A model generated the notes under the pieces. The model was not told the DNA's origin. It did no database searches and saw nothing but the letters and a program-made list of their open reading frames with translations. Shown piece by piece: positions 25,049 to 33,289 of a stretch of 37,882 bases of DNA. The stretch's first letter is position 1; each line of letters starts with the position of its first letter. The position numbers and the translations under genes were made by a program. This stretch comes from Actinomyces sp. HMSC035G02 (GTDB taxonomy: Bacteria > Actinomycetota > Actinomycetes > Actinomycetales > Actinomycetaceae), in contig KV835891.1 of the NCBI GenBank assembly GCA_001838165.1, forward strand, positions 66,259 to 104,140, in the 5' to 3' direction.

Positions 25049-25691
25049 GAAGACCACCGACGAGGAAATGCTCTTCGAGCATGACCCCAAGGGTGCGTTC
25101 GCGCAGTTCGTCGCGCCCATGGCCGGCTACGGAGTCACCATGGCTTCCTTCTTCCGGCCCACCGTCACCGAGCAGTACCCGCGTGAACCCGCGCGCGTCA
25201 TGCCCCGCTTCCACGGTCGTCACCAGCTCAACCGCTACGACGACGGCCTGGAAAAGTGCGTCGGCTGCGAGCTGTGCGCCTGGGCGTGCCCCGCTGACGC
25301 GATCTTCGTCGAGGCCGCCTCGAACACGCCCGAGGAGCAGTACTCTGCGGGTGAGCGTTACGGCCGCGTCTACCAGATCAACTACCTGCGCTGCATCTTC
25401 TGCGGTATGTGCATCGAGGCGTGCCCCACGCGCGCCCTGACGATGACGAACGACTTCGAAATCGCGAAGTACACCCGCGAGGATGACATCTACGAGAAGG
25501 AAGACCTCCTGGTCCCGCTCTCCGATGGCATGCTCGCAGCGCCCCACCCCATGGTCGAGGGTAAGAACGACATCGACTACTACCGCGGGGAAGTCACCGG
25601 CCCCACCGCCGCCCAGGTTGACTGGGTGGCGAGCCGCCGCCCTGACGACCCCTCCCTCAAGACGGTGCGAGTCGCCGAGGAGGCACACTGA
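25041..25691 (+). CDS. nuoI: NADH-quinone oxidoreductase subunit I
   Basis: NuoI is the ferredoxin-like subunit carrying 4Fe-4S clusters N6a and N6b between NuoG and NuoB. The 216-residue protein has two complete C-x2-C-x2-C-x3-CP motifs: C73, C76, C79, C83 ([12 protein letters not shown]) and C118, C121, C124, C128 ([12 protein letters not shown]). The C-terminal ~60 residues are a charged extension. The start is the ATG that overlaps the nuoH stop; upstream in-frame sequence lies inside nuoH. It ends TGATG on nuoJ. Confidence 0.95.
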   Translation: MSEKTTDEEMLFEHDPKGAFAQFVAPMAGYGVTMASFFRPTVTEQYPREPARVMPRFHGRHQLNRYDDGLEKCVGCELCAWACPADAIFVEAASNTPEEQYSAGERYGRVYQINYLRCIFCGMCIEACPTRALTMTNDFEIAKYTREDDIYEKEDLLVPLSDGMLAAPHPMVEGKNDIDYYRGEVTGPTAAQVDWVASRRPDDPSLKTVRVAEEAH

Positions 25692-26668
25692 TGAACCTGT
25701 CCAACGGTTGGCCCATGATGGGGTCAACGGGGGAGATCATCCTCTTCGCATGCACGGCCATTGTCATGGTCGCCTGCGCTTTGGGTGTCCTCTTCTTCAA
25801 GAAGGCCGCGCACTCGGTCATCTGCATGGTCGGCGTCATGCTCGGCCTGGCAGTCCTGTACATCGCGAATAGCGCCCCCTTCCTGGGCGTCGCGCAGATC
25901 GTCGTGTACACCGGCGCGATCATGATGCTGTTCCTCTTCGTCATCATGCTGATCGGCATCGGCACCTCCGACGACTACGCCCGCCAGAGCCGCGGCGCGA
26001 TCGTCGCGGCGGTGCTCGGCGGCCTCGGCCTGATCGTCATCGTCACGACGGCGATCCTGAAGTCCGTGCCCGCCCCGCACAAGCCCGTCGAGGTCGATCC
26101 CTACTCCAACCAGCCCATCACCGACCTGGCGACCACGCTGTTCCAGGAGCACTGGCTGAGCATGGAGCTCGCCGGCGCCCTGCTGATCACGGCCGCTGTC
26201 GGCGCTATGTTGCTGACCCACTCTGATCGCCTCGCCCCGAAGGCCGACCAGTTCGAGACGGCCCGCAACAAGATGCGCGCGTTCGCCGAGAAGGGCGCTC
26301 GCATCGGCCAGCTGCCCGCCCCCGGTGTCTACGCCCAGTCGAACGCGGCGGACGTGCCCGCCGTCTCCGGCGAGACCCTCGGCCCGGTCGAGGAGTCGGT
26401 GCCTCGAGTCCTGCGCGTGCGTGGCCTCGCCCGCACGATTGGCGAGGTCACCCCTGAGGTCTCCGAGCAGCTCGCCCTCGCGCGCACCACAGCGACCGAG
26501 GCCTCCGAGCTCGACGAGTCGCCCTACACCATCGGGCGCACGCCCGACGTTCCCCGCTCCGGCGCCTTCGGCATGCCCGGCGCGGACGCGCCCACCGGTC
26601 TGGCCCAGCCCCGGGCTCGCAAGGCGCGCACCACCACCCCCATTGAGAAGAAGGAGGAGAGCAAGTGA
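25691..26668 (+). CDS. nuoJ: NADH-quinone oxidoreductase subunit J with long C-terminal tail
   Basis: NuoJ is a membrane subunit with the pi-bulge helix that takes part in coupling. The first ~176 of 325 residues hold five helices and the family stretch [20 protein letters not shown]. The remaining ~150 residues, from about [12 protein letters not shown], are hydrophilic, rich in Pro/Glu/Thr and probably disordered in the cytoplasm; E. coli NuoJ has no such tail of this size. It shares one base with the nuoI stop and overlaps nuoK as GTGA. Confidence 0.93.
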   Translation: MNLSNGWPMMGSTGEIILFACTAIVMVACALGVLFFKKAAHSVICMVGVMLGLAVLYIANSAPFLGVAQIVVYTGAIMMLFLFVIMLIGIGTSDDYARQSRGAIVAAVLGGLGLIVIVTTAILKSVPAPHKPVEVDPYSNQPITDLATTLFQEHWLSMELAGALLITAAVGAMLLTHSDRLAPKADQFETARNKMRAFAEKGARIGQLPAPGVYAQSNAADVPAVSGETLGPVEESVPRVLRVRGLARTIGEVTPEVSEQLALARTTATEASELDESPYTIGRTPDVPRSGAFGMPGADAPTGLAQPRARKARTTTPIEKKEESK

Positions 26669-26964
26669 GCCTCGCCTGGTACCTCATCCTTGCGGGTGTG
26701 CTGTTCGCCATCGGTGCGACCACGGTCCTCGTGCGCCGCAGTGCGGTCATCGCGCTCATGGGCGTCGAAATGATGCTCAACGCCGCGAACCTCGTCCTCG
26801 TGACGTTCTCGCGCATTAACTCCAACGTTGACGGCGAGATCATGGCGTTCTTCGTCATGGTCGTCGCGGCGGCTGAAGTTGTCGTGGGCCTGTCGATCAT
26901 CGTGTCCATCTATCGTTCCCGCTCGACCACGAGCATGGACGATCTCAACCTGCTGAAGAACTGA
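26665..26964 (+). CDS. nuoK: NADH-quinone oxidoreductase subunit K
   Basis: NuoK is a small membrane subunit in the proton path. The 99-residue protein has three helices and the conserved [18 protein letters not shown] block with its membrane glutamate, and a second acidic position in [12 protein letters not shown]. The start is GTG in a GTGA overlap with nuoJ. nuoL follows after 15 bp with GGGAGG between. Confidence 0.95.
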   Translation: MSLAWYLILAGVLFAIGATTVLVRRSAVIALMGVEMMLNAANLVLVTFSRINSNVDGEIMAFFVMVVAAAEVVVGLSIIVSIYRSRSTTSMDDLNLLKN

Positions 26965-26979
26965 GGGAGGACGTAACTC

Positions 26980-28956
26980 ATGACCACCTTCATCTCCCCG
27001 CAGGCTCTCTCCGTCTACGAGACGGTCCCCGCCACCGGAGTCGCCGCCTACGCGTGGCTGCTCATCCTCATCCCGCTGGCCAGCGCAGGCCTGCTCCTGC
27101 TGCTGGGACGCGCCTCGGACAAGTGGGGTCACCTGCTGGCAACCCTCGCGTCCTGGTCCACGTTCGTGGTCGGCGCGCTGATCGCCGCCCAGATGTGGAA
27201 CGCCCCCGTGGACGCGCGCCGCTTCGGCGAGACGCTGTTCACCTGGATCCCCGCCGGTGACTTCACCGTCGACTTCGGTCTCCTCGTGGACCCGCTGTCG
27301 ATCACGTTCGTCATCCTGGTGACCTTCGTCGGTTCGCTCATCCACGTGTACGCGATCGCCTACATGGAGCACGATGCGGCCCGCCGCCGCTTCTTCGCCT
27401 ACCTGAACTTCTTCATCGCGGCGATGCTGACCCTGGTCCTGGCTGATTCCTATGCCGGCCTGTTCGCCGGTTGGGAAGGCGTGGGCCTGGCGTCCTACCT
27501 GCTGATCGGCTTCTGGAACCACGTGCCCGCCTACGCGGTCGCCGCCAAGAAGGCGTTCGTCATGAACCGTGTCGGCGACATGGGCATGCTGATCGCCATG
27601 ATGGCGATGGTCGCCTCCTTCCACTCGGTGTCCTTCTCCGTCGTCTCTACCCAGGTCGAGTCGATCCCCACGGCGTCCGCGACGGTTATCGGATTCTTCC
27701 TGCTGGTGGCCGCCTGCGGTAAGTCCGCACAGTTCCCGCTGCAGGCGTGGCTGGGCGACGCCATGGCTGGCCCGACCCCCGTCTCCGCGCTCATTCACGC
27801 GGCCACGATGGTCACCGCCGGCGTCTACCTGATCGTTCGTTCCGGCGACGTCTTCTGGGCCGCCCCCATCGCGGCGACCGCCGTCGCCATCATCGGTGCG
27901 ATCACGCTCCTCTTTGGTGCGATCGTCGGTTGCGCGAAGGACGACATGAAGAAGGTCCTCGCTGCCTCCACCATGAGCCAGATCGGCTACATGATGCTGG
28001 GCGCGGGCCTGGGTCCCATCGGCTGGGCGTTCTCGATCTTCCACCTCTTCACCCACGGCTTCTTCAAGGCCCTCATGTTCCTCGGTGCCGGTTCCGTCAT
28101 GCACGGCATGGGCGACCAGGTGAACATGCGCCGCTTCGGCGCCCTGCGCGGCGCCATGAAGGTCACGTGGCTGACGTTCATGATGGGCTGGCTCGCCATC
28201 CTCGGCGTTCCGCCGTTCTCCGGCTACTGGTCGAAGGACAAGATCATCGAGGCCGCCTTCAGCGCCACGAGGTTCGGCGATAACATTGCCCTGTGGGCGG
28301 GCTGGGTTTACGGCCCCATCGCGATGATCGGTGCGGGCATCACCGCGTTCTACATGTCGCGCCTCTTCTTCATGACGTTCCACGGCAAGGCCCGCTGGAC
28401 CACCGAGGCCGAGGGCGAGCCCGTGCACCCGCACGAGTCCGGCCCGCTCATGACAATCCCGATGATCATCCTCGCCATCGGCGCGGTCGTCCTCGGCGGT
28501 GCCCTCTCGGTGGGCAACGCCTTCACCGAGTGGCTCGTCCCCTCGATCGGTCACGTCATGCACGGTGACCCCGTCCTCAACGAGTACGTCATTCAGGGAG
28601 CCACCCTCGCCCTCGTCATCCTCGGCGCGGTCATCGCGTGGATGAAGTACGGGCGCGACGAGGTTCCCACCTCCGTCCCCGCAGGCAACGCCCTGACCGA
28701 GGCCGCACGCCGCGACCTCTACCAGGACACCGTCAACGAGACCCTGTTCATGATGCCCGCCAAGGGCCTCGTCACCGTCGCGACCGTCGGCGATGCGAGC
28801 GCCATCGACGGTGCGCTGAACGGCCTCGGAGCCGGCTCGCAGCTGCTCGGACGCATCGTCGGCATCACCCAGAACGGCCTCGTGCGCACGTACGCCGCCT
28901 ACATCATGGGTGGCGTCATCCTCGCCCTGGCCATCGTCCTCGGATTCAGGCTGTAA
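26980..28956 (+). CDS. nuoL: NADH-quinone oxidoreductase subunit L
   Basis: NuoL is the distal antiporter-like proton-pumping subunit. The 658-residue protein has the expected ~16 helices. Motifs include AGWEGVGLASYLLIGFW, GKSAQFPLQAWLGDAMAGPT, PVSALIHAATMVTAGVYL and HLFTHGFFKALMFLGAGSVM. The long lateral helix is expected in the C-terminal 130 residues. The ribosome site GGGAGG lies about 10 bp before the ATG. nuoM begins 13 bp after its stop. Confidence 0.95.
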   Translation: MTTFISPQALSVYETVPATGVAAYAWLLILIPLASAGLLLLLGRASDKWGHLLATLASWSTFVVGALIAAQMWNAPVDARRFGETLFTWIPAGDFTVDFGLLVDPLSITFVILVTFVGSLIHVYAIAYMEHDAARRRFFAYLNFFIAAMLTLVLADSYAGLFAGWEGVGLASYLLIGFWNHVPAYAVAAKKAFVMNRVGDMGMLIAMMAMVASFHSVSFSVVSTQVESIPTASATVIGFFLLVAACGKSAQFPLQAWLGDAMAGPTPVSALIHAATMVTAGVYLIVRSGDVFWAAPIAATAVAIIGAITLLFGAIVGCAKDDMKKVLAASTMSQIGYMMLGAGLGPIGWAFSIFHLFTHGFFKALMFLGAGSVMHGMGDQVNMRRFGALRGAMKVTWLTFMMGWLAILGVPPFSGYWSKDKIIEAAFSATRFGDNIALWAGWVYGPIAMIGAGITAFYMSRLFFMTFHGKARWTTEAEGEPVHPHESGPLMTIPMIILAIGAVVLGGALSVGNAFTEWLVPSIGHVMHGDPVLNEYVIQGATLALVILGAVIAWMKYGRDEVPTSVPAGNALTEAARRDLYQDTVNETLFMMPAKGLVTVATVGDASAIDGALNGLGAGSQLLGRIVGITQNGLVRTYAAYIMGGVILALAIVLGFRL

Positions 28957-28969
28957 GGGGTATACGACA

Positions 28970-30529
28970 ATGGAAAGTGCAATGATTGCTGCTAACTTCC
29001 CGTGGCTGTCCGTCCTCGTGGCCATTCCGGCTGCGGGCGCGGCCCTCCTCGGCTTCGTCTCGCCCCTGAGGCGCGCCGCCGGGCGCGTTATCGCCCTGGT
29101 GGTCTCCCTCGTCGAGCTCGCGCTCGGCGTGTACGTGGCCGCCTCCGTGTTCGACTGGTCCGCCCCGGCCTCGTACCAGGTGTACGAGTCCCACCTGTGG
29201 ATCCCCCAGATCGGCATCACCTGGTCCCTCGGCGTCACGTCCCTGGGCCTGGTCATGATCCTTCTGGCGATCGGCCTCGTGCCGCTCGTGCTGATTGCGG
29301 GCTGGGACGAGGACGATGCCGCGGACCGCGGAGCCTATCCGGCGCTGGTCCTGGCTCTCCAGGCGTTCATGGTCGTCATTTTCGCGGCCTACGATCTGAC
29401 GGTCTTCTACTTCGCCTTCGAGGCGATGCTCGTGCCGCTGTACCTCATGATCGGACGCTACGGCGTCGGTGACGAGGCCGCGCGTCACAAGGCCGCGATG
29501 AAGTTCCTGCTCTACTCGCTGTTCGGCGGACTGGTGATGCTCGGTGGCATCCTCTACCTGTGGGCGGCGGGCTCGCGCGCGGTGCAGGACGTGTCGCTGT
29601 TCTTCCGCATGGACACGCTCGCCCATATCCTGCCGAGTGCCCCGCTCGTCATTCAGATGGTCATCTTCGTGACCTTCATGGTCGCCTTCGCGATCAAGGC
29701 CCCCATGGTCCCGGTGCACACCTGGCTGCCCGACACGGCCGCCGTCGCACGCCCCGGCACCTCGGTGCTGCTCGTTGGTGTCCTGGACAAGATCGGCACC
29801 TTCGGCATGATCACCCTGTGCCTGCAGCTGACCCCCGGCGCGGCATCTTCCGCCAAGTGGGTCATGTGCGTCCTCGCCGTCATCTCGATCCTGTGGGGCG
29901 GACTGTCGGCCAACGGCCAGAACGACATCATGCGTCTGGTGTCCTACACCTCGGTGTCGCACTTCGGCTTCATGGTCCTGGGCATCTTCATCGGCTCCCA
30001 GATCGCTCTCGTCGGCGCCATGTTCTACATGGTCGCCCACGGCGTCTCGATCGCCGCGATGTTCCTGCTCTCCGGCTGGCTGTCGCGCCGCGGTGGCACG
30101 CAGGACATGCGTGAGTACGTTGGCATGCAGCGCGTGACCCCGGTTCTCGCGGGCCTGTGGCTCGTGTCCGGCCTCGCGTCCATCGCTCTGCCCGGCCTGT
30201 CCGGCTTCGTGCCCGAGTACCTCGTGCTCATGGGGACGTGGACGGTCAGCGGTCCGCTGGCGCTCTTCGCGGTGCTCGGCGTCGTCATCGCCGCCCTCTA
30301 CGTCCTCATGCCCTACCAGCGCGTCTTCACCGGCGCTCCCGGCAAGGGCAAGGAAGACCTGGCGGACCTGAACGGCCGTGAGCGCGGTGTCATGGTGCCC
30401 CTCGTGGCCGCGATGCTCGTCCTTGGTATCTGGTCGGCGCCTCTCGTGAGCGCACTGACCCCGGTTGCTTCAGACCTCGGCCTGCCCACGACGCAGGTCG
30501 GCGCCACCGCTGAAGGGAGCGCACAGTGA
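28970..30529 (+). CDS. nuoM: NADH-quinone oxidoreductase subunit M
   Basis: NuoM is the second antiporter-like proton pump. The 519-residue protein has about 14 helices and the family blocks FYFAFEAMLVPLYLMIGRYG (which contains the conserved membrane glutamate), KAPMVPVHTWLPDTA and RLVSYTSVSHFGFMVLGIF. The start MESAMIAANFPW at 28970 has AAGGGG 10 bp upstream; a second in-frame ATG four codons later is possible. It overlaps nuoN as GTGA. Confidence 0.94.
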   Translation: MESAMIAANFPWLSVLVAIPAAGAALLGFVSPLRRAAGRVIALVVSLVELALGVYVAASVFDWSAPASYQVYESHLWIPQIGITWSLGVTSLGLVMILLAIGLVPLVLIAGWDEDDAADRGAYPALVLALQAFMVVIFAAYDLTVFYFAFEAMLVPLYLMIGRYGVGDEAARHKAAMKFLLYSLFGGLVMLGGILYLWAAGSRAVQDVSLFFRMDTLAHILPSAPLVIQMVIFVTFMVAFAIKAPMVPVHTWLPDTAAVARPGTSVLLVGVLDKIGTFGMITLCLQLTPGAASSAKWVMCVLAVISILWGGLSANGQNDIMRLVSYTSVSHFGFMVLGIFIGSQIALVGAMFYMVAHGVSIAAMFLLSGWLSRRGGTQDMREYVGMQRVTPVLAGLWLVSGLASIALPGLSGFVPEYLVLMGTWTVSGPLALFAVLGVVIAALYVLMPYQRVFTGAPGKGKEDLADLNGRERGVMVPLVAAMLVLGIWSAPLVSALTPVASDLGLPTTQVGATAEGSAQ

Positions 30530-32094
30530 ACGTTCTACCCATGGCTAACTTCCAGGCCCCCGAGGTTCACTGGGTGAGCCTCGCGCCCATCCTCATCGTG
30601 CTGGGCGGTGCGACCCTCGGCGTCCTCGTCGAGGCCTTCGCCCCGGTCAAGGCGCGCCGTCCCCTCGTGATCGGCCTGTCGATCCTGGCGACCGCCGGCG
30701 CGTGCGTCATGCTCGCGCTGCGCTGGGTTCCCGTCGTGGAGACTCCGGTGACGCTGGGGGAGTACATGGAGGATCCGCTGACGATCGCCGCTCAGTCGGC
30801 CCTCGCCATCATCGGCTTCTTCGCGGTCCTCGTGATGGCCGACCGTACCTCCGTTGGTGACGGCGCGTTCGCCGCCCAGCCCTCGGACCGTCCGGACTCG
30901 GCCGCTGAGGAGCTGTCGGAGCGTAAGGGCTACCAGCGTTCCGAGATCTTCCCGCTGACCCTGTTCTCGCTGGGCGGCATGATGATCTTCCCCGCGGCGG
31001 ATAACTTCGTGACGCTGTTCGTGGCCCTTGAGGTCATGTCGCTGCCCCTGTACATCATGGCTGCCACGGCCCGCCGTCGTCGCCAGCTGTCCTACGAGTC
31101 GGCTCTCAAGTACTTCGTGCTCGGCGCCTTCTCCTCGGGCTTCCTGCTCATGGGCTCCGCCTTCCTCTTCGGCTTCTCCAACTCGCTGCGCATTTCCGCC
31201 CTGGCCGAGGCCATCTCCACCAACACCAACATGGACTGGATGGTCCTCGTGGGCGTGTTCTGCGTGATGGTGGGTCTGCTGTTCAAGGTGGGTGCTGCCC
31301 CCTTCCACGCGTGGACCCCCGACGTCTACACGGGTGCCCCGACCCCGGTCACCGGCTTCATGGCAGCGGCCGTGAAGATCGCGGCCTTCGCGGCGATGAT
31401 CCGCTTCTACACGGTGGCCGCCGCCTACCTGCAGTGGGACTTCCTGTACATCTTCGCGGCCATCGCGGTCCTGACGATCCTCGTCGGTACCTTCGCCGGC
31501 CTCGTGCAGGATGACGTCAAGCGCATGCTGGCCTACTCCTCGATCGCCCACGCGGGCTTCATCCTGATGGGGATTCTCGCGATCCAGAAGGGCGGCACGG
31601 GCCATGTGTTGTTCTACACGCTCGGTTACGGCCTGGCGACGGTCGGCGCCTTCGGCGTGGTCACGCTGGTGCGCGGCCGCGACGCGGACGGCAACGTCCT
31701 GGGCGAGGCGACGAGCCTGCGCAAGTGGGCGGGTATCGGCCGCACCAACCCGTGGCTCGCGGGCGCGATGCTGATCTTCCTGCTGTCGTTCGCGGGCATC
31801 CCGCTGACGGGCGGTTTCATTGGGAAGTTCGTGATTTTCTCCGACGCGATCAAGGGCGGCATCGGCTGGCTCGCGATCGTGGGCCTCGTGGCCTCGGCGA
31901 TCACCGCGTTCTACTACTTCCGCCTCGTGCGCCTGATGTTCTTCACGGAGCCCAGTGAAGAGTCCGTCGTGGTGAAGTCGGAGGGCCTGTCCGCTCTGGC
32001 GATCGCCGTGTGCGCGATTGGGACGCTCGCCCTGGGCGTCTTCCCGGGTCCCGTGTTGAGTCTGCTCGAAAAGATCGTCATACTGATTCCGTGA
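30526..32094 (+). CDS. nuoN: NADH-quinone oxidoreductase subunit N
   Basis: NuoN is the third antiporter-like proton pump. The 522-residue protein shows FVALEVMSLPLYIMAA with the conserved glutamate, KYFVLGAFSSGFLLMGSAFL, KVGAAPFHAWTPDVY (continuing TGAPTPVTGF) and KRMLAYSSIAHAGFILMG. The start is GTG, fixed by the GTGA overlap with nuoM. It overlaps the polyprenyl synthase in the same way, so the operon continues past nuo. Confidence 0.94.
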   Translation: MNVLPMANFQAPEVHWVSLAPILIVLGGATLGVLVEAFAPVKARRPLVIGLSILATAGACVMLALRWVPVVETPVTLGEYMEDPLTIAAQSALAIIGFFAVLVMADRTSVGDGAFAAQPSDRPDSAAEELSERKGYQRSEIFPLTLFSLGGMMIFPAADNFVTLFVALEVMSLPLYIMAATARRRRQLSYESALKYFVLGAFSSGFLLMGSAFLFGFSNSLRISALAEAISTNTNMDWMVLVGVFCVMVGLLFKVGAAPFHAWTPDVYTGAPTPVTGFMAAAVKIAAFAAMIRFYTVAAAYLQWDFLYIFAAIAVLTILVGTFAGLVQDDVKRMLAYSSIAHAGFILMGILAIQKGGTGHVLFYTLGYGLATVGAFGVVTLVRGRDADGNVLGEATSLRKWAGIGRTNPWLAGAMLIFLLSFAGIPLTGGFIGKFVIFSDAIKGGIGWLAIVGLVASAITAFYYFRLVRLMFFTEPSEESVVVKSEGLSALAIAVCAIGTLALGVFPGPVLSLLEKIVILIP

Positions 32095-33104
32095 GCGCTC
32101 AAACACCCGATCTTCATGTTCCCGACCTCGAGTCCCGTATTACCCCGGGGCTCGAGGTCGTCGAGCGTCGTCTCCTCGACGCCGTTTCCTCGTCTCGTGA
32201 CCTGACGGACGAGCTGACTCGTCATCTCGCGGTCGCGGGCGGCAAGCGGATGCGTCCGCTGCTCACCCTCGTGTGCGCGCAGTTGGGCGAGCCCGAGCGG
32301 GCGCTCGACGAGCAGGTCATCACGGCCGCGACGGCGGTTGAGCTCACGCACCTGGCGTCCCTGTACCACGACGACGTCATGGATTCGGCGCCCACGCGTC
32401 GCGGCGTGCCCTCGGCTCAGCACCTGTGGGGCAATAACCGCGCGATTCTGGCGGGCGACATCCTGTTCGCCCGAGCGTCGCTGCTGGTGGCTTCGTTGGG
32501 CCCCGAGATGGTGGCGCACCACGCGCGCACGTTCGAGCGTCTGTGCGAGGGCCAGCTCAACGAGACCTTCGGTCCGACGGACGGTGCCGATCGCGTGGAC
32601 TTCTACCTGCAGGTCCTGGCGGATAAGACGGGCTCGCTCGTGTCCACCGCCGCGTCCTTCGGCGCGCTCCTGTCGGGCGCAGGCCAGCTGATTGCGGACG
32701 TGGTGAGCGACTTTGGTGAGAAGGTGGGCGTCGCCTTCCAGATCGCCGACGACGTGCTTGACCTGGCGTCTTCGGGCGAGCAGTCGGGTAAGACACCCGG
32801 CACCGATCTACGCGAGGGCGTGGACACGCTGCCCATCCTCCTCCTGCGTCGCCGAGAGGCCGCTGGCACGATCGACGAGGCCGGTGCACGCATCCTGCGT
32901 GAGCTGACGGGTGACCTGTCCTCGGACGAGGCCCTGGCTTCGGTCGTCGAGCAGCTGCGTAGCCACGACGTTCTTGAGGAGACGCGTGAGCTCGCGCGCA
33001 CGTGGGCGGACGACGCGGTCGCCGTGCTGGCTCCGCTGCCCAAGGGCGAGGCGAAGACCGCGCTGGAGGCGTTCGCGAACCTCATGGTGGATCGCTTGGT
33101 CTGA
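32091..33104 (+). CDS. Long-chain polyprenyl diphosphate synthase
   Basis: This 337-residue trans-prenyltransferase would build the menaquinone side chain from isopentenyl units. It has GGKRMRPLL, the first aspartate motif DDVMD (D94-D98), GNNRAILAGDILFARA, and the second aspartate motif DDVLD (D220-D224). The fifth residue before the first aspartate motif is alanine, not an aromatic residue, so the chain is not stopped at a short length, which fits a C35-C50 product; exact length cannot be read from sequence. The start is GTG in a GTGA overlap with nuoN. No ring prenyltransferase (menA) is nearby. A hairpin follows. Confidence 0.88.
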   Translation: MSAQTPDLHVPDLESRITPGLEVVERRLLDAVSSSRDLTDELTRHLAVAGGKRMRPLLTLVCAQLGEPERALDEQVITAATAVELTHLASLYHDDVMDSAPTRRGVPSAQHLWGNNRAILAGDILFARASLLVASLGPEMVAHHARTFERLCEGQLNETFGPTDGADRVDFYLQVLADKTGSLVSTAASFGALLSGAGQLIADVVSDFGEKVGVAFQIADDVLDLASSGEQSGKTPGTDLREGVDTLPILLLRRREAAGTIDEAGARILRELTGDLSSDEALASVVEQLRSHDVLEETRELARTWADDAVAVLAPLPKGEAKTALEAFANLMVDRLV

Positions 33105-33113
33105 TTGTCGAAA

Positions 33114-33164
33114 ACGAGGCCGGGGTTCGGCTGCGCGGGATTGCGTGGCCGGCCCCGGCCTCGT
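33114..33164 (+). terminator. Terminator of the menJ-nuo-polyprenyl synthase operon
   Basis: Outer 12-bp stem ACGAGGCCGGGG/CCCCGGCCTCGT encloses a 27-base loop that can fold further. It lies 9 bp after the stop codon. Confidence 0.75.
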
Positions 33165-33182
33165 CGTATGTCCGGGGAGCCC

Positions 33183-33212
33183 TTGGGGTGTGTGAGGGGT
33201 CTCAGCTAAGGT
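33183..33212 (+). promoter_or_regulatory. Candidate promoter of the NADP reductase gene
   Basis: TTGGGG (33183-33188), an 18-bp spacer and TAAGGT (33207-33212) fit a TANNNT-type actinobacterial promoter, giving a leader of about 70 bases. A competing -10, TAGACT (33233-33238), has no good -35. Confidence 0.35.
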
Positions 33213-33248
33213 AGCCCTTGGCAACGGGGCGCTAGACTTAGTGCTCAG

Positions 33249-33267
33249 GTGCGCGCACACGCGCGCG
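33249..33267. other. Alternating purine-pyrimidine tract and hairpin in leader
   Basis: Nineteen bases alternate purine and pyrimidine without a break (GTGCGCGCACACGCGCGCG). The same bases form a GCGCGC/GCGCGC hairpin with an ACAC loop (33251-33266), just upstream of the reductase ribosome site. It could adopt Z-DNA or affect translation. Confidence 0.4.
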
Positions 33268-33289
33268 GTCACGAAGAAGGAGAAATCGG

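Noticed and set aside
21141..32106. Very long minus-strand frames opposite nuoG, nuoK-L and nuoN
   Set aside because: They are antisense shadows produced by GC-rich codon positions. The plus-strand proteins are clear complex I subunits.
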